DNA of 64,000 bases, from contig OW051492.1 of the NCBI GenBank assembly GCA_932521035.1, positions 8,556,001-8,620,000 on the forward strand. Direction: 5' to 3'. Position 1 is the stretch's first letter, and every line of letters starts with the position of its first letter. The notes beneath the pieces were generated by a model, which was not told where the DNA came from, made no database searches, and was given only the letters and a program-made list of their open reading frames with translations. This document shows, piece by piece, positions 56,483 through 64,000 of the stretch. The stretch is from Oscheius dolichura (Eukaryota > Nematoda > Chromadorea > Rhabditida > Rhabditidae). The position numbers and the translations under genes are program-made.

Positions 56483-59167
56483 TTAGAGCGGTCTGTAAGT
56501 GCCATTAGCGACGACGGGTCCGTCCGCCTGGGCCTCGTCGAGCTCTCGTACCAATTCACTCATATTCGAGGTGATCTGGTCTGCCGCAGACAGGAGATCT
56601 CCCTAAAATTTTGAGCATTTTCTATAAAGTAAATTCAAAAATACCACCTGTAGACTTGTGGCGGGTAGACTGCCTGCTCTGAAGGCGTTGGCCACCTTGC
56701 TTCGGACACCGGTCAGGTCCTGGAGTTGGGACATCGACGCTGAGGGGTAGGGCGCCGTTCCGGGGGTCTAAAGAAGCCAATTAAAATGATAATTTTAATA
56801 TAAAAATTACATTTAATTGGGTCATCAGCTGTTCCAGTTGCATCATCAGATCCCGCCTCTTCTGTTGCATTATGAACATTTTCTCCTCCAGTTGGCCCTT
56901 CCTGTCACGGAGGCCGGTCAGTTGGCCGTCTTCTCCAAGAACCTGGAAATAATAGAGGATTAAAGAACTGTTACAAAGTAGGAGGAGTACGGGAGGTACT
57001 CATTTTAGAATCTATGAGTAAGGAGAAAGTATTACCTGACTTTCCAGCCTTGTCATTTCCCTCATCATCTGGGTGTTTTCCTCCTCCAGCTGGGCTATCA
57101 AGGCCCGTTCATCCAGTACAGAACTCCGTTCCCTTCCATTCATTCCAATCTGACCAAGAGGATACTGTAAAGGGTCATTTTAATAAGTTTACTGAACTCA
57201 CATCAGCCCTGCCGCTCAATTTTGCCGAGTAGCGAGCAATCAGTTTGTGCTCGTCGTCCACCGCCCCGCCGTAGGCCACCTGTCCGGGAAGAAGGACAGG
57301 CGACTGTGGCCATCCGGTTGTCGTCTCTGGAGGATGTCTTCTCAGTGTTGTCGGTGTCGACGGCACGATATTTTGAAGTTCCAACGGTCGCTGTGGTCGT
57401 TCTGCGAAGATTGGATGACTCTTCGGCGCCGAGGTGGGGATACACTGGAGGGATTTGTGGATATTGTGGGCCAGTTGCTTTGTCGGCGATTTCTGAAGGT
57501 TTTACTAATTTTGAGAGATAAAATAAACTTACGTAGGAGGAATACTCCTTCATTTCGTGTTCGTTGGAGTGATTTTGACTCGTCCGACCACGCCAGAAGC
57601 AATTTTGACAGAGTTGATAGTTTGAGCAGCGTTGACATTTGTAGCGGAAACCCGTAAACGAGCGGACCTGAAAAGGATACTGTATTTTCTACTCCGAAAG
57701 TTTCTAATTCAAAAGATGGTAGAAAAACATAGCCAGTGGGTCGGGCAGGCTCAAATTATGGCACAAGACCCAATCTCCCAAGAAAGACTGGAAACAACCT
57801 TGCTCTATGGCTAATTTTGGATCTTTCCTTCTTTTCAGCGTTACAGTACCCCAGAATAAAGACTACCGTACCTGGCAAGCATCACAAATAACCGGATGGT
57901 AGACATGCTCCACGGCTGCCATCCGATGGAGCAACGGCAGCCACATGATACAGGGAGGACATGGATCCGACAGTAGGACGTCCAAAAACATATTCAGCGT
58001 CACCCTCGAGTCCTGAATTTTATTTTCCTTTCAAAAATAAGTGGTTAAACCTTGGAGAAGCACTGTGTTGGAAGACTTTCACTGTATCCAAAGGTGGGCG
58101 CCTCGAAGACGGCCGTCGGAAGGGCGAGCACCTGCTGAAGGAAGTCCCCAAACCGGTCATGGTCCATAAACCCGGCCGAGTCCGAAATTTGGCTGAACAT
58201 ATCTGAAAATCGGTTCTTTAGGTCGGCTTCTCCCCTACATCGGAGTTTATCGACCAATTTCCCAGCACAAATGGTGGCGAGAGCTATTTTTATGGAGAAG
58301 ACGCTGAGCCTGCCGGTTTGTTGTCTAAAATATGGTAGAGGGAAAGAAAGAGGGACTGACTTGTCATAAGCACCTAGAAGAAAAGAAAGAAGAAGGGAAA
58401 TGGATTTGTCTGTGTCGATATGTTGGGAGGCGATGAGGCGTTTGTTCAAATTGTGAAAGATCGTGGCGAGGAGCAGCTCTAACCGGGAGGTCTTGACCTG
58501 AAAAGGGGGAGGGTTATGGTAGGGACTCCTTTGTTCATTTTTTCTAATTTGTCACACATTTTGAAGGTCATGGATTTCATTACGGAACACGCTATTGCGA
58601 CAAACGAGAGGGGAAGGTCTCGCCCCGGCTTTGGGTTACAAAGTATTTCTATCGTGTTCCCGGGTCAAATAACGCGCCCTTCCGTCATTTTTTGACTTTA
58701 GTTTGCTCTTGAGGACCTTTTCAATGGGAAATAACAGCTGAAAAAGTGAAAAGAAAGACTAAAATAGGCCAGGAAACGCTCTTGGGCGACCTTTAACAGC
58801 TTGTAACCATTTTAAAGGAAACAGGCTACAGTAATCCAGGAAATTCCCCTACCTGTGTGTGTATTGGCATCTGATTCAGTCCATTTTCTCGAAAGGATTC
58901 GATCATATTCCAAATATCCACCAAATGGACTGAAATATCTCATATTTTGCCCCCGGTCGACCCTTACCATTTGTCTTTTTCTGGACGAATCGGAGCTTAC
59001 ACGCTGCCCTGTAGGTGGCAAATCGAATAGAATCGAAATCTTGTACCCCTGAACATTTCTATTAAAATAAAATGGTCTAAATTCTTACGCATTTCATCAA
59101 TGAGCCCCTGCATCTCGGCAGAGCAATCGGGCGCGGCGGCCGCCGCGTCCTCTGCGCTCTGCCACAT
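56483..59167 (-). CDS. dyb-1: Dystrobrevin
   Basis: About 13 exons. The start is placed at 59167 ([20 protein letters not shown]), with a possible non-coding exon upstream. EF-hand-like region: [82 protein letters not shown] zinc finger: [35 protein letters not shown]. Then [29 protein letters not shown] and two coiled-coil segments ([40 protein letters not shown]). The end is [20 protein letters not shown]. All match the dystrobrevin order. It binds dystrophin and syntrophin in the muscle membrane complex. It converges with the repeat-protein gene at 56281. Confidence 0.93.
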
Positions 59168-60474
59168 TCGCCGCAGCCGCCGGGTCCTGAAACGACTGGA
59201 ATTTATTAGTTTAATTCTTTAACTAATAGAAGATAACAATTCGTACTTTGAGATGGTCGCGGAGCGCATCAGAAGGCAAGGAAATCGGGGAGCGGGGAAG
59301 ACGGAGGAATGCCGCTGGTGGGAAAATACGCCGTGTGCGAGGATGGCTAGCCGGCCATTTACGGGCAACGGAGAGGGAGAGAGGGAGTCCCCGTATATAT
59401 CAAAACAGACGGGGAGAAAATAACATTAGGATCGAGGGAGAGAGAATGAGGCCGGACCGGGGGGAGAAAGACAATGGGTGATGAGTTTAGGAGGGGACCA
59501 ATTTGGCGGAGAAGGCTGGGAGGAATAAGGGAGGGAAGGAGACGAATAAGGGAAAAATCAGCTGCTGGCCGGCTCTTTTATCACTCCTTATCGGAAAAAA
59601 CGTCAGCAAACGCGGCGGCGACAATAAAAACTGACAGATTCCTGGGGGGTTCGCTATTCCGAACCCTTGAAATCCTGCGTCCCCGCACCCGTAAAATCTC
59701 GGCAGTTAGAAGATCTTTTAGCTCAGTGCCTCCTCATTACAGCTATTCTTTCTGCCGAGATTCTACGGGTGCGGGCAGAATAGAGAAAACCAGGGACCGG
59801 CATATGACAAAAGAGGAGTCCTGTGGGGAATTTCAGCCATTTTTGGAAGGCTAACAGTTTTCCCAGTAGTATTTTCACTTCTCCGGGCACTTTCCAGACG
59901 TGTTTAACAACAATGGGTACGAGTGCGAGGGAGCGGCAAAGAGCAGAGTATAAACAAACTTTTTTGGAGCAGGGGGGCGGAATGAATCCATTCTCTAGAT
60001 GAAAATGGACTTTGGGAGAGAGAAAGGGTCTCACAAATATAACGAGGAAGATTTTGGACCACTACAGGGGGATTTTAGAGGCGGGAGCTCAAATTATTGA
60101 GGACTGGAGGAGAAATGGAGGATTTTCCCGGGTTCTTTCGATCTTTTTTGCTATTTTTAGAATCTTATTCATTTTTCTGTCATTTTTTGAGATTAGACCA
60201 CTCCCGGAAGAGAAAGTGACATATGGAGGGCGCGAAATGACGACGAAAAGCAAACGTTTTCACTGCTGACTGCACTAAACCCCCGGCGCCATTCCTCGTC
60301 TCCCAAATGAAAAAAAGGAACTTCTATTGAATTTTACTTTAAAAAAATTTGAGTCTCTGTAGATAACGCGAAAAAAAAACGGGATGGAGCCGAGTAAAGC
60401 CGGGAATAATCGCCTTGATCCTGGGTAGACAAGTAAGGCGGTTGGTAATTACTACCCGGTCAAGCAGCAGAAAG
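59168..60474. other. Intergenic with hairpin repeat
   Basis: GA-rich upstream DNA of dystrobrevin. Open frames on both strands overlap each other and have no recognisable protein. A hairpin repeat lies at 59686-59772. Confidence 0.45.
59686..59772. repeat. Dispersed hairpin repeat, copy 3
   Basis: CACCCGTAAAATCTCGGCAG pairs with CTGCCGAGATTCTACGGGTG with one mismatch around a 47-bp loop. Confidence 0.85.
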
Positions 60475-60860
60475 ATGCTCTGCGTTGCCATCTTCCTCTT
60501 CTCGCAGCTGTTGCTGATAACAATGCCTTTGGCTGGCTGTAGGGGAAAGAAGAAGAAGACGCCCGCCCCCATTGGGACCCCGAATAAGAAATATTCTGGA
60601 CAATACGGGTGGAATGCTTGCTACTCGTGCGCAGATGGGGGCTGGACGATCTTTTCATACAATGCTAAGGCAATCGGCTTGACGTTCCCTTTCAGCCAAA
60701 AAAAAATTTTGTCCCGGTAACCCTCAAGATGGCCGAGTATAGCTCATTTCTTTTTACTATAGCAAACTGTCCACCAACCGAAATTCGACGAAGGAAATTG
60801 GGTGTACCGCGGCTATTTGTGACCGAATATCCAATAACAAAAGTTGTAAGTTAGATCTAG
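60475..60860 (+). CDS. Small Cys-containing secreted protein, 3' end uncertain
   Basis: Exon 1 begins at 60475 with MLCVAIFLFSQLLLITMPLA, a clear signal peptide, then a Lys run, and WNACYSCADGGWTIFS. It can splice at CCG|GTAACC (about 60718) to an exon after TACTATAG (about 60764) reading KLSTNRNSTKEIGCTAAICD, ending near GTAAGT at 60847. Phases agree. No further exon could be joined without a stop. Family not recognised. Confidence 0.45.
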
Positions 60861-63837
60861 AGCTAACGGCTGATAGGAAAACCGAAGTGATGGGGAGCAA
60901 TTCATTTTTGGCGGTACAGTTTCCAATTTTTGGGCTCTTATTAGGTGGGGGCCAAAGGAAAAACGATGGAGGAGGAGCCGGGTCATTAACTGCCCCCACC
61001 TCTAATTGTAGAGGCTATTCCCCAAGGAAAGAAGCATGTGGTCTTAAAATATAAGCGAATATACGTTAATTTACTTCTTGAAAATATGGAAATATCTGGA
61101 AATTAAGAGAGGAACGGACTAGAGAGGGCGCGCTCCCTGCCAGCTGGGGCAGGTGCAACCCCGCGCGGGGAAAAAGCCCTCCCCCCTTCCCCAATCTGTT
61201 CGCCTCGACTTTGCAGCCGCTGGACATTAATTACTGTGTCTATTCTTTCCAATTAGAGAGAGGGTCCGGCGGCGGAGAGAGGGAGAGATTGACATAGGGC
61301 TGAAAGGGAAATTATCCAGGAAATATAGAGAGAATCGGGGGGAAACAGAGGGTCTTAAAAATGAGGCGATAAAATGGATTTTATTGTTTTTGCCCCAGCC
61401 GGCCTCGGCTAGCTAACGATAAGTTTATTTAATCGAAGTACCGCAAAAAGATGTCGCAGTGTGTAAACTCCCAGCTGTGGCACAGAGTGGCCGGAAGGGA
61501 GCCGTTTCATTATTAGAGAGGCTATTTTAGGGGGGATAAGTAGAAAACGGAGGTACAGCCGTTGCGCAACCTTCAAGAAAGGGTTGGAAAGAGTAGAGAG
61601 CGTCCTAGAACGATACTAGACGGCCAAAAGGGTGGAAAAGCTGGGAATATGGACTACTGGCGGGTTCGTTTGACTTTGGACCGCTCCTTTCTCAAAATAA
61701 CGTCGATACGGGAGCAAATATGCCGATTTCCAGACCGTTAAACTATTTCTAGACATGGTTTAAGAAAAACATCCAGGGAACTGGGAAGGTAAAATACCGT
61801 GGATTGGTCTTGAAACGAAAATTAGAGAGAAAATGGATGCTAAAAGGAATTCTTTGATTTTTTTGCTTTGCGTCGGCACCCGTAAAGCCTCGGCAGCAGG
61901 TAGAAAACTTGTTTTTGAAGGAGCTTGGAGGAGAGATAGTGAAAATCGTTTCTGCCGAGATTCTACGGCTACGGGCACGCCTTCATTTGAGCCCCCCTCC
62001 TCGCCCGAAAAGATTAGAAGCAAGGGGCCGAAAGTGGGAGAGAAGCCAGGGCACACCCCGTCCGATTGAAATATGAGAAGCCGATAGGAAGGAAACCACA
62101 ACGAGGACGACGGGGTAATGGAGTTCGGGGGGAGGAACATTTCGACCCGGGAAATATGTTACTCTTGGGGGAAAGTAGCGGAAAAGAGACGGGAGACGGT
62201 TCCCGGGGCGAACCCCGCCAATTTACATATGAATGAAGTGGTTTTGGTTGCCGAAAATACGATGGATGGAGGGCGCCACTTTTGGTGGGAGAAAAATGGG
62301 AGCGACTCGAACAAGTTGGGCAAATGAGTATATTTAGCGTCGAGAGCCATAAAAATAGCCGGAACATTCCAGAAGAAAACGTTAAATTCGTGGAAAATAG
62401 ACCCCAAACGAGGGGAAAACAGCCGGAGTCGGCCGTCTCCCAGAATAGAAGCTGTTTTGCGGGGAAATTCAATTTAAAAGGGCGAAAAGGAGAGTTCCGG
62501 TTCTGTTTTTACGCACTGGAACGGATAAATAAGGAATAAAAGGATAGAACGCCTTGTTCCTTCTTATTTTAACGAAAAACATGGAAGAATAAGTAAATTC
62601 AGGGAGATTATTCAAGAGCGCGCGCTTTGGCTCCCATTTTCTCCCGATTTTTTGAAGTTTTTTTCTAGCAAAACGTCCAAAATACTGAAAAAATGGGCTT
62701 GGTTAAAATAGGAACAAAGTGGCAGGAAAAAATAAATAAAAAGGGTTCAAATTGGGACGGAAAGGCGAATAATTGGGTTTATTCGGGGGATTTACCCTTT
62801 TTGGCCCATTTCTATAATTTTTTTAGGAATAAAATACTACAGAATATGGAGGAAGATGTTGCGAACAAGCAACTGAAAAAAACTGGGCTTAAAATGAAGA
62901 AAAATCTATAGAAAAATGGCCAATATGGCGCGGAGAACGGAGATTTTGGGGTTCTCGTCAATTTGCCGGGTTCCCTTGGGTTTTCAAAGGTTTCGAGAGG
63001 AAGAAAAGGGGGATAACGGTGGATTTAAAAGTGGAAGAAGGGCTAGGAATTTTTTAACTAGAATTTTAAGATGAACCGCATGGTTTTCCGCATAGTAATC
63101 GGGGTGGTTCGGAGGCAGCTGGCTGGCTGGCTGCTGGGTGAGCAAAGGCAAGCAAGCTGAGCGAGGAATCTCTCTCACTCTCGGGCTTTACAGCCTCCTC
63201 CCGGCTCTCTTCCTCACTCTCGCCCTCCCCGGCCCCCGAGCAAAGGAAAAGAGCAGCCGCTGCTCCCGCAAACAACCGCGGCAAATCACACACATTTTTG
63301 AATTTGTTTATTTTACGGATTTTCGGCGCCTTCTTGATTATTTTTGAGGGAATTTTTGGATTCTAGAGCAAGAGAAAAAGAAGAAAAAACAATCGGGAGC
63401 TCGTAGTTTGCACTTTAGAATACACAAAGCCCCGCCAGGAGAGAGACGACGACGGCTGGCAGCCAGGGATCGATGGACTCCAACGATGCATGCGTATGGA
63501 CCCTTTTTCTCCCCCTCAATCCGCATAAGCTGGAACCTGCACACGGCAAAAAGCTCTATCCGCTACTTGAGGTTCCTGGCACGATTCTTATCTCGTTAAA
63601 ACCTCGATTTTTCCAGTATCCTTTTCTGAAGGCCATGAGCCTGTTCCACCCTTCCATGGCCGGAAACAGGGGGAAGAGCGGCTTTTTTCAGGAATTCTTC
63701 ATCCCATCACCGTTTTATAACTTTTTTTGGCCAATAGTTTCTTCTCCTTTTCTTTCCCCTGGCCTTATACAGCCCTGTTCTACCTGTGTATATCATTAAA
63801 CCTTGTTTGGATAAAGAATACTGTATTTCAGGGCGCC
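60861..63837. other. Intergenic, no gene supported
   Basis: Contains one hairpin repeat (61877-61976), GC-rich patches at 61130-61180 and 63180-63290, and no exon set that could be joined. The final 300 bp lead by a TTTCAG acceptor into the right-edge gene. Confidence 0.45.
61877..61976. repeat. Dispersed hairpin repeat, copy 4
   Basis: CACCCGTAAAGCCTCGGCAG pairs with CTGCCGAGATTCTACGGCTACGGG, with mismatches and a small insertion in the right arm. Confidence 0.75.
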
Positions 63838-64000
63838 ATGAAAGGAATACCGCTCCCGGTGATCAATTTCCAGTTGAATAAAGATTTTAAAAATGAATCG
63901 CTGTTGTTTACTTTGCTGCCCTTCTCGCCGACCATAGTCTGCTCTTTTCAGACTCTCTCGGACGACTGGGTTCAAAATATGACGGCGGCTATCGCCCCGC
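63838..64000 (+). CDS. Partial gene at right edge, unrecognised
   Basis: After CTGTATTTCAG the frame opens at 63838 as MKGIPLPVINFQLNKDFKNE and stays open to the window end (SDDWVQNMTAAIAP). The TTTCAG just before the ATG may be a trans-splice or intron acceptor. Two N-glycosylation sequons (NES, NMT) are present but no signal peptide. The family is not recognised. Confidence 0.45.
   Translation, partial: MKGIPLPVINFQLNKDFKNESLLFTLLPFSPTIVCSFQTLSDDWVQNMTAAIAP

Noticed and set aside
1-64000. CRISPR arrays, operons of bacterial type, riboswitches
   Set aside because: The window is clearly spliced eukaryotic DNA and no regular direct-repeat and spacer pattern was seen.

Overview
The window is a piece of a nematode nuclear genome, most likely a free-living rhabditid relative of Caenorhabditis. 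Genes are split by many short GT-AG introns (about 30-90 bp) with TTTTCAG/TTTTAG acceptors. Both strands are densely used. Three genes are recognisable as nematode or metazoan orthologues: a G-protein gamma subunit (gpc-2 type, 34130-35421), a MUT-7/EXD3 3'-5' exonuclease (45542-51012) and dystrobrevin (dyb-1, 56483-59167). Two C-type lectins and a DUF273 glycosyltransferase-like gene fit the same lineage. All gene models below were spliced by eye; for most I checked that exon phases match and that the summed coding length is a whole number of codons.

Region 1-8.3 kb: a secreted protein of unknown family at the left edge (minus strand), a coiled-coil gene with a broken lectin fragment beside it, and the DUF273 gene.

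Region 8.5-28.2 kb is the accessory part and the most unusual. It holds a family of protein-kinase-like genes with shared intron positions: a pseudokinase with a degenerate glycine loop, HLD and DFD (17907-22094); a pseudokinase with YRN in place of HRD (22322-24215); and a catalytically complete kinase fused to two successive Kelch blocks (24886-28199). A second kinase-Kelch gene with one Kelch block lies inverted at 8484-10664. The spacer and the introns are full of transposon-like sequence: a foldback element with 1.1-kb arms, four elements starting CAGGGCTG (one with a clean 8-bp target duplication, hAT-like), and a 1.4-kb inverted-repeat element with TA flanks.

Region 28.2-33 kb: a small helical protein gene that ends tail-to-tail with the kinase-Kelch gene, then a second, more complete copy of the coiled-coil/lectin segment with an intact two-domain C-type lectin.

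Region 33-64 kb is gene-rich and conserved: gpc-2; three members of an unrecognised family of small single-pass membrane proteins (36412-37650 minus, 38870-40888 minus, 52620-53818 plus); mut-7; a second two-domain lectin; a Pro/Gln/Tyr repeat protein with a cysteine-rich tail; dystrobrevin; a small Cys-containing secreted protein; and a gene cut by the right edge. Small hairpin repeats with arms like CACCCGTAAAGTCTCGGCAG are scattered through the intergenic DNA.
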